Assembly (NCBI GenBank): GCA_964017045.1
Contig: OZ024809.1
Span: 8,455,012-8,519,011, forward strand
Direction: 5' to 3'
From: Omphiscola glabra
Lineage: Eukaryota; Mollusca; Gastropoda; Lymnaeidae
DNA: 64,000 nt
How positions within the stretch are numbered: position 1 is the first letter of the stretch; each line of letters starts with the position of its first letter. A program made the translations under genes and the position numbers. Under the pieces are notes generated by a model. That model saw only the letters and a list, made by a program, of their open reading frames with translations. It did no database searches and was not told the origin of the DNA. Shown piece after piece: positions 12,453 through 23,619 of this stretch.

Positions 12453-14045
12453 GCCTATACAATTTGAGAACTGATAGGAAGAATCACTGCAGAGACGTTC
12501 TGTTTAATAAACACAAGTTCGATCTTCTTGAGAAGGAGACGGAAATGTCTCAGGAACCAAAACCTATACTGCTGGAATTCATTGATAATGAGGTCGATGA
12601 AGAAGTGAATCGTGTTGATGATCCTGGTGATGAATGCTTTGGTGAACCAGATGAGGAGCTAGATGTCAGGCGACCAGCGAGAGTTATATACCCACCAAAT
12701 CAATATGGTTAGTGGGTAAACGTGACTGAAGATCTAGAAGAGCCCAGTACACTGAGACAGGCTATGGCGAGCTCACAGAAGTCTCAATGGTTAACGGTGA
12801 TGAATAAAGAAATCAAATCGCTCCAAGAAAACGAAGTCTGGGACTTAGTACAGCTACCAGAAGGAAATAAAAGCTGTAGGAAGCAAGTGGTTTTTTAAGA
12901 TAAAAGTAAACGCTGAGGGACAAACTGAGGGACATAAAGCTGAGATGGTTGCACAAGGTAACTCCCAGAGATATGGACTGGACTATGATAAGACATTCTG
13001 TCCAGTTGTTAGACCTGAGTCAGTGCGCACAGAGATATGGACTGGACTATGATGAGACAATCTGTCCAGTTGCTAGACCTGACACAGTGCACACAAAGAT
13101 ATGGACTGGACTTTGATGAAACAATCTGTCCAGTTGTTAGACCTGAGTCATTGCCATGGCTGCAAAATTCGATCAGATGGATGTGACAACAGCCTTTCTA
13201 AATGAAGTCTTAAAGGAAGAGCTAGAAGGGTTTGTTGAACAAGGAAATGAAAACCTATTGAACCTATATGGACTAAAACAGTCTCCTCGATGCTGGAACA
13301 CAGCACTCCACAGTCATCTGAAAAGTCTTATGGGTTCGTCATCAAGTGAGCCATGTATGTATAAACTACAGTAAAAGAGATGGTCATCATTGCAGTCTAT
13401 GTCGATGACATATTAGCTGCTGGCTGATAGGAACACTAATATTCTTGCAAGTGTCAAGAAGGCTATTTTATCAAAAATTGACGAAAAAGATCTTTGTGAA
13501 TTAAAATCCTTTATGGGTGTAATGTTGACTCAAAAGGAAGATGGTATCTGGCTAGGACAACCAGGTTATACAAGCAAAGTTCTTGAGAGATTTGAAATGC
13601 TATCTTCTTAACCTGTATCGATTCCAAATGAACCAGGTGTGAAGCTGGGAAAAAAAAGAAGAAGATCATTATTTTTATCAGTGACTTGACCAATCAGCGG
13701 TGGGTAGTCTACTGTCAACGGCAGAAGCTCAGTACATGTATATGGCAACTTTAAGTGCAGCACAAGGGATGCATTGACCGAGACAACTTACATCTGAATT
13801 GGGGTGTAACCAAAATGTTGCCACTGTTTGATGACAATGGCTAATCATCCAAAGTTCCATTCTAGAGCAAAGCTAGTGGAAAATAAAGTACCATTTTATC
13901 AGGGAACAAGTTGAGAATAAGACTGTCACTCTCAAATAGTGTAGAACAGAAGAAATGATAGCTGATATCCTTACAAAAGGACTGTCTCGGCAAAGATTCA
14001 AGATACTCAGGGACATTATTGGTGTGAAACAAATGAATTAATGTG
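12453..14045 (+). pseudogene. Copia reverse transcriptase / RNase H relic
   Basis: After the SPIN-like insertion the frame reads through an acidic linker to the stop at about 12710. The reverse transcriptase block follows with NKEIKSLQENEVWDLV and the GYDYD-like motif GLDYDKTFCPVVRPES. Around this motif a segment of about 60 bp is present three times (12966-13147). DQMDVTTAFLN and GLKQSPRCW appear at 13171-13300, YVDDI at about 13400, and LCELKSFMGVMLTQKEDGIW at 13493 onward. The RNase H region keeps STAEAQYM and a C-terminal MIADILTKGLSRQRFK before a stop near 14041. Stops and frameshifts are scattered through the whole region. Confidence 0.8.
12966..13147 (+). repeat. Three-copy tandem duplication inside the copia RT relic
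   Basis: Three diverged copies of a segment of about 60-65 bp containing AGATATGGACTGGACT and CTGTCCAGTTG. They duplicate reverse transcriptase coding sequence. Confidence 0.9.
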
Positions 14046-14060
14046 ATTTGGTGTTAGGAG

Positions 14061-14241
14061 TGTTGGAAAATGACAAAATACAAAATATTAACTGTTTCAC
14101 GCGGCACATTGTTTTTGTTGAGTAGTGACGTCACGCTTTAATGCTGTGTAGTTGCGCACCATTTTCTTTGAAAGTTGAACTAACCTTGCTGATTTAATTA
14201 TCTCCCTTGTGAAGTACCTTAGCAATATAATCTTTGCAACA
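14061..14241 (+). repeat. 3' LTR of copia element
   Basis: Begins TGTTGGAAAATGAC and ends CTTTGCAACA, giving the TG...CA termini of an LTR. It is 181 bp long and matches 9977-10089 in its right half. Confidence 0.8.
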
Positions 14242-14512
14242 ACCCCCCCCCCCCAACCCCTCAAAAAACAAACGCGTTCCAAACCTGTGAGGTTATTTAT
14301 AGATTGACTATTAGCAAACCTTATTAAGGGGGACAAATAATGCTTTTTGTCAGTGATGTCAAGGGGACTGGGCCCCTCATTTCTAAAATGGAAGGTACAC
14401 TTCCGTTAACGTCTGCTGTGTATCTGAAAACTTTTTTGAAATGAAATCTCTGGTGCAACCCTTTTTTCTTTTTTTTTAAATTTCATTTCAAATTTCTAAT
14501 AGGACAAGGAAG

Positions 14513-14687
14513 ATGGCGACGCCACGAACGGAGTTTCCCGTTGTGAGACAGGGAGCACGCGTTACGTCATGCAGCGGATGTAACGCCGAGAACTTGACGC
14601 TGAAGAAGTGCACGCTCTGTCAGTTTGCGGCTTACTGCAACAAAGAATGTCAAAGAAAGGATTTTAATCGTCACAAAGCAACATGTG
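14513..14687 (+). CDS. MYND gene exon 1
   Basis: The ATG at 14513 follows AGGACAAGGAAG. The reading frame holds all eight zinc ligands of a MYND finger within 38 residues. The donor GTGAGC at 14688 interrupts codon 59 after its first base. Without splicing the frame would stop at 14707. Confidence 0.8.
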
Positions 14688-17600
14688 GTGAGCACACGAT
14701 CGAATAGTGGAAACAAGTGAATGGGGGAAAAAAATTAATTTGCATAAAAGTAAAAGTTAAAAAATTTAAAAAAATATATAATTATATCATTTTGTTAATA
14801 ATAATAAGAAGAAAAACCGGTAAATTCGGAAAGATCGTACCACGTTTTTATTACCATGGCCGCCATCTTGGTTGCCTGAACCCTAAATTTATCCCTAAAC
14901 CTAACCTGAACCCTAAATCCATCCCTAAACCTAACCTGAACCCTAAATCTATCCCTAACCTGAACCCTAAATCCATCCCTAAACCTAACCTGAACCCTAA
15001 ATCTATCCCTAAACTTAACATGAACCCTAAATCTATCCCTAAACCTAATGATGAGGTACGATCTATCTGAATTAGCCGAAAAACTTTTTTTTTTTAAATC
15101 TAAAAAAATATAATTTAAAAAAATTAAACGTTTCAATTAGAAAATGTGTTGCTAAATTTTATTAAGTTTAAATACAAAAAAACAAACTCTTTGAAACATT
15201 TGTTCCCCTTACAAGGCACCAGTTGCATATAAATAAATACTTAGTAAAATTAAAATAAATGGGTCTCATGGTCCCAGTTGATACCCTTATATGCGATATG
15301 TTTGCTTCCATATACGAAATGTTTGCTTCCATATACGATATGTTTGCTTCCATATACGATATGTTTGCTTCCATATACGACATGTTTGCTTCCATATACG
15401 ATATGTTTGCTTCCATATACGACATGTTTGCTTCCATATACGATATGTTTGCTTCCATATACGACATGTTTGCTTCCATATACGACATGTTTGCTTCCAT
15501 ATACGATATGTTTGCTTCCATATACGATATGTTTGCTTCCATATACGACATGTTTGCTTCCATATACGATATGTTTGCTTCCATATACGATATGTTTGCT
15601 TCCATATACGATATGTTTGCTTCCATATACGATATGTTTGCTTCCATATACGATATGTTTGCTTCCATATACGACATGTTTGCTTCCATATACGATATGT
15701 TTGCTTCCATATACGATATGTTTGCTTCCATATACGACATGTTTGCTTCCATATACGATATGTTTGCTTCCATATACGACATGTTTGCTTCCATATACGA
15801 TATGTTTGCTTCCATATACGACATGTTTGCTTCCATATACGATATGTTTGCTTCCATATACGACATGTTTGCTTCCATATACGACATGTTTGCTTCCATA
15901 TACGATATGTTTGCTTCCATATACGATATGTTTGCTTCCATATACGACATGTTTGCTTCCATATACGATATGTTTGCTTCCATATACGATATGTTTGCTT
16001 CCATATACGATATGTTTGCTTCCATATACGATATGTTTGCTTCCATATACGATATGTTTGCTTCCATATACGACATGTTTGCTTCCATATACGATATGTT
16101 TGCTTCCATATACGATATGTTTGCTTCCATATACGACATGTTTGCTTCCATATACGATATGTTTGCTTCCATATACGATATGTTTGCTTCCATATACGAT
16201 ATCTTAGCTTCCATATACGATATGTTTGCTTCCATATACGATATGTTTGCTTCCATATACGATATGTTTGCTTCCATATACGACATGTTTGCTTCCATAT
16301 ACGATATGTTTGCTTCCATATACGATATGTTTGCTTCCATATACGATATGTTTGCTTCCATATACGATATGTTTGCTTCCCTTATTCGGATAGGTATTTT
16401 TTTTTCCTTTTCACGTATTCAGATAGATATTCCTTTTTGTTCCAGCCGACATTGCAAAATTCCACGTTGCCAGAGATAAGATACTTCATCTGCACAATCC
16501 TTTCTACATGGGCTTCAGTTACTGCATTGGAAGTCTACCAGAGAGCTCGCGCTGTGAGTTAGCCTACATTTTAAAATGAGCTGTCTCTTAGCCAGAAAAT
16601 GTGTTTTTTGGCAGTCCCTCGAGTTGTCACTGTTAACTTAATGATTCTTAGCTGTCTCTGAAGCTAGGGGATGGGACCATTCGGGGCTCTTCCGGTCAAC
16701 ATTTTGCAATATTTATAAATTATTCAAAATCAAAAGTGATCATATAAAAGCAATGGTTAAAAAAAAAAAGGGATAATTATCCAAGAACTTAAATATTTTG
16801 ATTTTAAATTTATTTATGGAAGCTAAAAAAATAAATAACAAAATAAATATATACATTTTAAAAAGAAAAAAAAGAGGCCCCCTAAGACCAGTACGTCCTG
16901 GTTCTTTTATGTAGGACACTTATGGACATATTGTATGTATGACTTCTATGGACATATTGCATGTAGGACTCCTAAGTACATATTGTATGTAGGGCTCCTA
17001 TGGACATATTGTAAGTAGGACTCCTACCAACATATATGTATATTGAAATCATAAGGATGTATGTCAAAAAAGTGATAGCGACGTAGCAACATATTTTTTC
17101 CTTATAATTAGATAAATTGGCGTATATGTTTATAGATAAATGTGTGTTTGTGTTTGTGAATAAATGTATAAATACTTAATGCATAAACATATGTTCCGTA
17201 GCGTTGTAAGTATAGAGGATTTAATCTCTTATTCGACAATATGGCTCGTTGAAAAACAGTACACAACAGAAGACGATACCATACCTTATAAAGGAACGAT
17301 ACCCAAACTAGGGCTAATTACAATTAATAATTTTGTTAAATTACAAAATCAAAAAGAAATAAAAACTTAAGTTACTGACTTACAGTATAGTGACGATTGT
17401 ACCGGTACACTGTTTGAAGAAGCTGTAAATATCCATATGTCTACCAATGTTTTGCTTGCTCCTATCCACAGCTAAAATTTTTCTACCAGTGCCGTGCCTG
17501 TTTCTATCCAAAGTTAACGTTTTTCTACCAATGTCTTGTATGTTTCTATTCACAGTTAACATTTTGGGCCAGAGATTAATCGTTTTAGTCCAGATAATTC

Positions 17601-20600
17601 TACCAATGGTCAAAGGAGTGGAAGAAAACTCTCCAAGTGTAATCGTTCGTGTAAGTACAGCGTTGGTACACAAACAAGTTTTACAAACCTCTCTCTATAT
17701 ATATATATATATTAAGGGCCCACGATCAATTTATTGATCATTATGGCTCCTATGAATGTAGATGGGATTTGCAATGTTTCTGTGCCTGGTGTTGATGAGG
17801 ATATTTCACTGGTTACAAGAGTAAACAGTGAGGGTATCATGCACTAAGGGTTGGAAGGCCTGAGTCAATAGACGCAAATGAGTCAAGTGTTGTCGCCTCA
17901 ACTGTTCCCTTTGAAAGCTTGTTCCAGTCCCTTATTGTCTTTACTAGAAGTCGCCATGATAATTTCAATTCTTGGAAAAAATAGAAATAATCGGGAATTA
18001 CTTTAAACAATTTAAAAAAAAAAAAACAAAAAAAAAAAAAAACTGGATACATGTTTTATAAAAAAAACATACTTTATAAAATTAATTCTACATACATTTT
18101 CAATAAATATTTGACATAAAATATCTCTCTCGACAAATATAATTTCTTTATCGTACTATGCTCAATAAAAGAAATTTAATACAATAATTCAATCTGACAT
18201 TCACAAGATTGATCTATTGAATAAACAAACTCACATGAAGCCATGTATTTATTTATTTATTAAAATAAGTATCAACACAATGAATCACGGTGTGATGCGA
18301 TTATAATATATCATGGAGGTTCGACATCATCATTGTTGCTCTATTTGTATCCACTGTAAAGAAGAAATTCTGGTCACATACAGGGATTAAACCAGGGGTC
18401 AAATCCAGGGGTCACATACAAAGGTCAAATCCAGGGTTCAAATCTTAGATTAGTTATAAATATGTATTCAACACTGCACAACAATTATACCCCAGGATTA
18501 GAATTAATAGTAACGGAATAAAATGTGAAGATCAACTATAAAAGATCAATTGCAAAAGATCAACTATAAATTTTTAATATATAAGATCCACTGTAAAGGC
18601 TCCACTGTAAAAGATCCACTGTAAAAGATTCTCTAAAAATGACCTGATGTGAAATATCCACTGTAAAAGATCCTCTAAAAATGACCTGCTGTGAAAGATC
18701 CACTGTAAAAGATTCTCTAAAATATCCTGCTGTGAAAGATCCACTGTAAAAGATCCTTTAAAAAATGACCTGCTGTGAAAGATCCACTGTAAAAGATCCT
18801 TTAAAAATGACCTGCTGTGAACGATCCACTGTAAAAGATCCTTTAAAAAATGACCTGCTGTGAAAGATCCAGTGTAAAAGATCCTTTAAAAATGACCTGC
18901 TGTGAACGATCCACTGTAAAAGATCCTTTAAAAAATGAACTGCTGTGAAAGATCCACTGTAAAAGATCCTCTAAAATGACATGATGTGAAAGATCCACGT
19001 AAAAGATCCTCTAAAAATGACCTTCTGTGAAAGATCCACTGTAAAAGATCCTCTAAAAATGACCTGCTGTGAAAGATCCACTGTAAAAGATCCTCTAAAA
19101 TGGTCTGCTGTGAAAGATCCACTGTAAAAGATCCTCTAAAATGACCCGTTGTGAAAGATCCACTGTAAAATATCCTCTAAAAATGACCTGCTGTGAAAGA
19201 TCCAGTGTAAAAGATCCTTTAAAAATGACCTGCTGTGAAAGATCCACTGTAAAAGATCCTTTAAAAAATGACCTGCTGTGAAAGATCCACTATAAAAGAT
19301 CCTTTAAAAATGACCTGCTGTGAAAGATCCACTGTAAAAGATCCTTTAAAAATGAACTACTGTGAAAGATCAACTGTAAAAGATCCTCTAAAATGACCTG
19401 TTGTGAAAGATCCACTGTAAAAGATCCTCTAAAAATGACCTGCTTTGAAAGATCCACTGTAAAAGATCCTCTAAAATGGCCTGCTGTGAAAGATCCACTG
19501 TTAAAGATCCTTTAAAAAATGACCTGCTGTGAAAGATCCACTGTAAAAGGTCCTCTTTAACAAAAAAAACCCAACAACAAAAACCATAAAATTTAAACCT
19601 ACAATTTCAGGATGTAACGAACCAGACCACACAGTTGAGATTCAATTTGAAGGACACAGACGAGACGGCTGGACTGAAGTACAAGCTCAGGCCAGGGACG
19701 TATGTCGCCATACTCCAAGCCCCACTGCGCATTTACTCCTACGTCGAAAAAACGACAGAAATACTAATTGAGAGCTTAAGCCACATTTATTTTATTCTGT
19801 GAGAAGGTTGTAAGATCACTGAGATGTTTTGTAAGTTGTATTTGACAATTGTGCGACAGTTTGATGATAAATTTGGCTGCTAATTGCGAGCTATAATTTG
19901 ATTAGTGTTCGATAATTTGATGTTAAATTTGGCTGCTGATTGCGAGCTATAATTTGATTAGTGTTCGATAATTTGATGTTAAATTTGGCTGCTGATTGCG
20001 AGCTATAATTTGATTAGTGTTCGATAATTTGATGTTAAATTTGGCTGCTGATTGCGAGCTATAATTTGATTAGTGTTCGATAATTTGATGTTAAATTTGG
20101 CTGCTGATTGCGAGCTATAATTTGATTAGTGTTCGATAATTTGATGTTAAATTTGGCTGCTGATTGCGAGCTATAATTTGATTAGTGTTCGATAATTTGA
20201 TGTTAAATTTGACTGCTGATTGCGAGCTATAATTTGATTAGTGTGCGATTGTTTGAGATTCTTGTTGGATTAATGTTGTATATTAGTAGTTATGGTAAAG
20301 TGGGGGTAAAAATTCTTGACTTTGACATTAGGTGAACGAAAGTTATATACAAGTGAGATGTTATAGAGGCATAGAGTCCAAGTGGGACTGTCAAACTGAC
20401 CACTAAAAATAAAACAAATAGTACCGACAAGAACATAGCAAAGACACAGTACCCATATAAACATAGCAAAGACACAGTAACCAAATGAACATAGCAAAGA
20501 CACAGTAACCATACGAACATAGAAATTACACATTACAGATAACAACATCACAAACAAACACCTGCAGTGCTTTGGTGTCATTTATAAATATGTGTGGCAC

Positions 20601-23600
20601 CACTGACATATGTACTGAGTGTAATTTACAGTTGTGTCAACTGCAATGTCCATGTGTGTGGCACCACTGACACATGTACTGAGTGTCATTTACAGTTGTG
20701 TTAACTGTCATGTCAATATGTGTGGCACCACTGACATATGTACTTAGTGTAATTACACATGTTTTAACTGTCATATCCTTATTATTATTATTATAAGAAG
20801 TTTTTTTTTTATAGCGTAGTTCCCCAACCTAGGGCTGGGCTCACCACGCTGTACATACAATTAAACAAACATAATCATGAACTTAAAAATTAACATACAT
20901 TAATAAAATATAACAAAGTAAATGTTTTTTCGCCGAACCTCTCCATAACTTTTATAAATGTCAAACCATGGGCGGCACCCAGCAGTATCGTCTATCGGTT
21001 GTTTCTTGTGCCCCTTCTCCACGCTCTATTGTCCCTACTGAAATACGATTACATATGTTGTATTTATCCCAGCCATAAAGCAGCTCTATCCAATGGAGAG
21101 TATTACGGACCGTTATAATTGGAGAATTCAATCTCTTAATTTTAGACTATGTCTCGTTCTAGAAACAGTCCATAATAAAGGACGATTCCAACGTTTAAAA
21201 ATAATACCAAATAAAACGACAATCAAGGCCAGAGCTAATTACAATTAATAACTTTTTAATTTGTGAACTTCAATTAAATAATAACAGCAAGTGAAATATA
21301 ATTGAAATTATAAACTTACAGATTTGCTGGTACCGGTACTGTATATTAAAATACAATGAGCACAAAATTGTACGAGGAAATAAAAATCTCTACACACAAC
21401 AAAGTATAATGACACATAGAATGCCTCGTAATCAAGGAAAGGAAAATCTCTCTCTCGTCAATTATTCTTATCCCTTTTATACCCAGTTTCATATGATCTT
21501 TCTGGAAATGGAATGCGCAGTCTTACTGTTTCCCGCATTCTCTAGATCGTTCCATCCTGTTCCACAGAAACGGACGATAGTAAACAAAAGTATCAACAAA
21601 GGGATATTTTTTCTAGCCGCCCCAACACGGGACCGACTTGAAAGAGGTCATGCACGTGGAAGACGGGCAAAGTGTGTCTCAAAATACGTCATCCCTTATA
21701 ACAGAGAGATTTAAATAAACGTTAGTGTCGCTGAGTTGGCGTGTCTTGTTTTTTAAATAAACAACTCCCTGAATTGAACCATTAAAAAATAAACTATATA
21801 TAAACACTACTCTACCAACATCCTCGGCCCAGGGGGGATAAAAATGGAAAATACACCTTTCTAGTGGATTACCTGACAGACTCAGTCGAATACAAGGACA
21901 AGGTGATACCAGGGCAGTGTTGGGACACTCATGCCATCGTCTCGTTAAGCCAGGTGACACCAGGGCAGTGTTGGGACACTCATGCCATCGTCTCGTTAAG
22001 CTAGGTGACACCAGGGCAGTGTTGGGACACTCATGCCATCGTCTCGTTAAGCTAGGTGACACCAGGGCAGTGTTGGGGCACTTATGCCATCGTCTCGTTA
22101 AGCTAGGTGACACCAAAGCAGTGTTGGGACACTCATGCCATCGTCTCGTTAAGCTAGTTGACACCAGGGCAGTGTTGGGACACTCATGCCATCGTCTCAT
22201 TAAGCTATGTGATACAAGGGCAGTGTTGGGACACTCATGCCATCGTCTCATTCAGCGAGGTGACACCAGGACAGTGTTGGGACACTCATGCCATCGTCTC
22301 ATTAAGCTATGTGATACAAGGGCAGTGTTGGGACACTCATGCCATCGTCTCATTCAGCGAGGTGGCACCACGGCAGTGTTGGGACACTCATGCCATCGTC
22401 TCATTCAGCGAGGTGACACCAGGACAGTGTTGCGACACTCATAAACTTGATAAGACAATGCTACCTGAGACGGGAATAGCCACTTGACGTACATTTTCTA
22501 AGCCGGCATAAACAAACACATGTAAGCCGGCATAGACAAACACATGCCAGAACAAATCTAAGAACTTCAGAAAACGTTATCGGATATTCTTAACCCAAGT
22601 TTGGATTCCTTCCAACCTAGTCCAAGTATTTATACTGCTGAATAATGGCGGCTCGGATCCCACGGCCGTCTTGGTTGCCAATGGCTACCACGTCAACAAC
22701 ATGCCCATACCCACGTCCTGTCGTGTACAATAAACACTACGACGACATTGTTCAACAACTTGGCCAGACCGAAGTTACTTAAGTTTCATTGGTCGAGGGA
22801 AATGGTCGAGTCCATTTAACTGGGACGTACCAGAAACCTGATGGATTTATCGACTCGATTAAACGGCTGTAGCAACTATGCGACATCTGCTTAGTCAGCG
22901 ATGGGGCCCATGTGTAGCTGTGAAGGTGCGTGTCACGCACGGCAAACACACACAATGATGTGTGGACTCTAAGCTGGGAAAAATCTTGAAGGCTAGGAGT
23001 TATTGTTGACGAAGACAATTGCACCAGAGATTTATCATGTCATCAGCAATTGTCAATTGACGGCACAAAGGTATCATTTGTGTTTAAATACTGGAAATAG
23101 TTTGATATTAAGGTCATTTCAATGTATTTTAAGAACATTTGAATGTGATTCAAGGTCATTTCAATGCATTGTAAGATTTGAATGTAGTTCAAGGTCATTA
23201 CAATGTATTTTAAGATTTTTGAATGTAGATCAAGGTCATTTCAATGTATTTAAAGGACAAAAATCAATGTATTTTACAGATATTTGAAGAACTTTTCAAG
23301 GAAATTTCAAGCATATTTTAAAATTGTTTTCAGTAGAAAATTTTAGGAAAATCAAATTAAAAGCCAATATTGGGCCTACACCTAAACGTATTGAGAACCA
23401 CCATTTTTTAAAGTAACAAACTCAACCAATGGGGGCCTGTGGCGTTAAACAAGGGGAGGTAACACTACCTACTTGCTGACAGACTTGTCCCAGATCTCAA
23501 TAAAGAATCTATTGAAAGAGTATCTGGCCAAGCCTTTTGATTACTTCGTGACTTCTACGGCGGGATCTGATCGAGTTGCCAGATTGGCGTTTCAAGTGCT

Positions 23601-23619
23601 GAGAGAGACGTTTGGATAA
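14513..23619 (+). CDS. MYND zinc-finger gene (incomplete model, 5-6 exons)
   Basis: The first exon starts with ATG at 14513 and encodes a compact MYND finger: CSGC, CTLC, YCNKEC, then HKATC, at about residues 20-58. The finger is expected to bind zinc and a short proline-rich partner peptide. Exons I can support are 14513-14687 (ends phase 1), 16446-16553 (ends phase 1), 19611-19798 or a shorter form ending 19699 (starts phase 0, ends phase 2), 22571-22722 (weak) and the terminal exon 23483-23619. Exon 2 does not join exon 3 in phase, so one small exon between 16.55 and 19.6 kb is missing from this model. A candidate at about 17718-17812 fits the phase but has a weak acceptor. No SET domain or other named domain was recognised after the finger. 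Introns are packed with minisatellites. Confidence 0.55.
14810..15065 (+). repeat. Dispersed repeat expanded into CCCTAAA-type minisatellite
   Basis: The block TACCATGGCCGCCATCTTGG is followed by about six copies of a unit alternating CCTGAACCCTAAATC and CATCCCTAAACCTAA. It is related to 3570-3770. The motif resembles telomeric CCCTAA but the array is interstitial, irregular and in a MYND-gene intron. Confidence 0.8.
15295..16380 (+). repeat. 21-bp minisatellite with 399-bp higher-order repeat
   Basis: About 52 copies of GATATGTTTGCTTCCATATA+C, with a T/C variant at the third base. The order of T and C variants over 19 units (15358-15756) is repeated exactly in the next 19 units (15757-16155), a 399-bp higher-order duplication. 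The array fills most of intron 1 of the MYND gene. Its four long open frames (up to 423 codons, both strands) exist only because 21 is a multiple of three. Confidence 0.97.
16446..16553 (+). CDS. MYND gene exon 2
   Basis: Acceptor TTTTTGTTCCAG and donor GTGAGT bracket a 108-bp exon. It completes the split codon of exon 1 and encodes DIAKFHVARDKILHL, then FYMGFSYCIGSLPESSR. The donor lies inside an open frame that continues past it, so the boundary rests on the GT and on phase. The 21-bp minisatellite ends only about 65 bp upstream of the acceptor. Confidence 0.7.
16900..17035 (+). repeat. 31-bp tandem repeat
   Basis: About four diverged copies containing GGACATATTGTATGTAGG and GACTCCTA. Confidence 0.75.
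17205..17400 (+). repeat. Dispersed repeat R2, copy A
   Basis: Matches 21120-21350 through AATCTCTTA, ATATGGCTCG/CTATGTCTCG, GGGCTAATTACAATTAATAA and ACTTACAG..TACCGGTAC. Function and class unknown. Confidence 0.55.
17715..18005 (-). pseudogene. LINE reverse transcriptase tail, minus strand
   Basis: On the minus strand the open frame ending at 17837 reads RLLVKTIRDWNKLSKGTVEA, the usual extreme C-terminus of Jockey/CR1-like reverse transcriptases, where an FxxRTIxxWNxL motif precedes a short tail. The stretch from 17837 down to about 17715 would be its 3' untranslated region, ending at a TA microsatellite. A competing reading of 17718-17812 as a MYND-gene exon on the plus strand cannot be excluded. 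Confidence 0.6.
18575..19556 (+). repeat. 42-bp minisatellite
   Basis: About 23 copies of a 41-43-bp unit containing GATCCACTGTAAAAGATCCT and ATGACCTGCTGTGAAA. Unit length varies by the number of A residues. A roughly 96-bp piece of this array is also found at 27779-27874. Confidence 0.95.
19611..19798 (+). CDS. MYND gene, candidate exon 3
   Basis: Acceptor ACAATTTCAG precedes an open frame DVTNQTTQLRFNLKDTDE, then LKYKLRPGTYVAILQAP. Two donors keep the same phase: GTATGT at 19700 and GTGAGA at 19799. Both directly flanking introns are tandem repeats (42-bp and 56-bp arrays). The protein-like composition supports coding, but no family was recognised. Confidence 0.6.
19859..20250 (+). repeat. 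56-bp minisatellite
   Basis: Six and a half nearly identical copies of a unit containing GCTGCTGATTGCGAGCTATA and TTGATTAGTGTTCGATAA. Confidence 0.95.
20440..20765 (+). repeat. Two short tandem repeats (28 bp and about 64 bp)
   Basis: 20440-20530 has about four copies of a unit with CATAGCAAAGACACAGTAAC. 20590-20765 has three copies of a longer unit with GTGTGGCACCACTGACATAT and GTGTTAACTGTCAT. Confidence 0.85.
20787..21045 (-). mobile_element. LINE/SINE 3' end, copy 1
   Basis: On the minus strand this reads TACAGCGTGGTGAGCCCAGC, CCTAGG and a (TAA)n tail at 20787. The same 3' end occurs at 61640-62215 (minus), and a related one at 52060-52190 (plus). The conserved GCGC..GAGCCNAGCCCTAGG tail followed by a TAA microsatellite is typical of mollusc non-LTR elements and the SINEs that share their tails. 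Confidence 0.65.
21120..21350 (+). repeat. Dispersed repeat R2, copy B
   Basis: Counterpart of 17205-17400, with the same order of shared motifs. The stretch 21351-21720 downstream shows no gene that I can support. Confidence 0.5.
21905..22443 (+). repeat. 51-bp minisatellite
   Basis: Between ten and eleven copies of a 51-bp unit with CAGTGTTGGGACACTCATGC and CATCGTCTCGTTAAG. The 3' copies form alternating variant pairs. Open frames on both strands are artefacts of 51 being divisible by three. Confidence 0.95.
22571..22722 (+). CDS. MYND gene, weak candidate exon 4
   Basis: With acceptor AACTTCAG and donor GTGTAC, the segment joins exon 3 (phase 2) to the terminal exon (phase 1) and encodes GGSDPTAVLVANGYHVNNMP. 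All three frames are partly open here and the acceptor lacks a good pyrimidine tract, so frame and boundaries are uncertain. Confidence 0.35.

Larger units (their letters stand above)
9977..14241 (+). mobile_element. Degenerate Ty1/copia LTR retrotransposon
   Basis: The element runs in classic copia order: gag, zinc knuckle, aspartic protease, integrase, reverse transcriptase, RNase H. Gag begins at the ATG at 10187. Its later part (10566-10805) contains LPNSYNMLVTALKAFSKVPK and a lysine-rich end, followed by a C-x2-C-x3-GH-x4-C knuckle near 10807-10850. The protease core WIVDSGATSHM lies near 10998-11030. Integrase pieces at about 11400-12060 include LRTDNRGEF and PEHNGVAERKN. Reverse transcriptase pieces include FDQMDVTTAFLN and AVYVDDILAAG (near 13383). 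RNase H and its tail end near 14041. At least eight frameshifts or stops, internal tandem duplications and a nested SPIN-like insertion show that it is inactive. The target-site duplication could not be determined because the 5' end is lost. Confidence 0.9.

Noticed and set aside
14870..15050. Interstitial telomeric sequence
   Set aside because: CCCTAAA motifs are embedded in a longer irregular unit that recurs at 3.6 kb. They are not pure hexamers.
15295..16380. CRISPR-like regular array
   Set aside because: Units are contiguous without unique spacers and the genome is eukaryotic.
15168..16562. Four overlapping open frames of 309-423 codons on both strands
   Set aside because: They are translations of the 21-bp array. 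All frames are open because the unit is divisible by three, and the region lies in an intron of the MYND gene.
22779..23024. 81-codon minus-strand open frame
   Set aside because: No recognised domain, no splice context, and not supported by composition.
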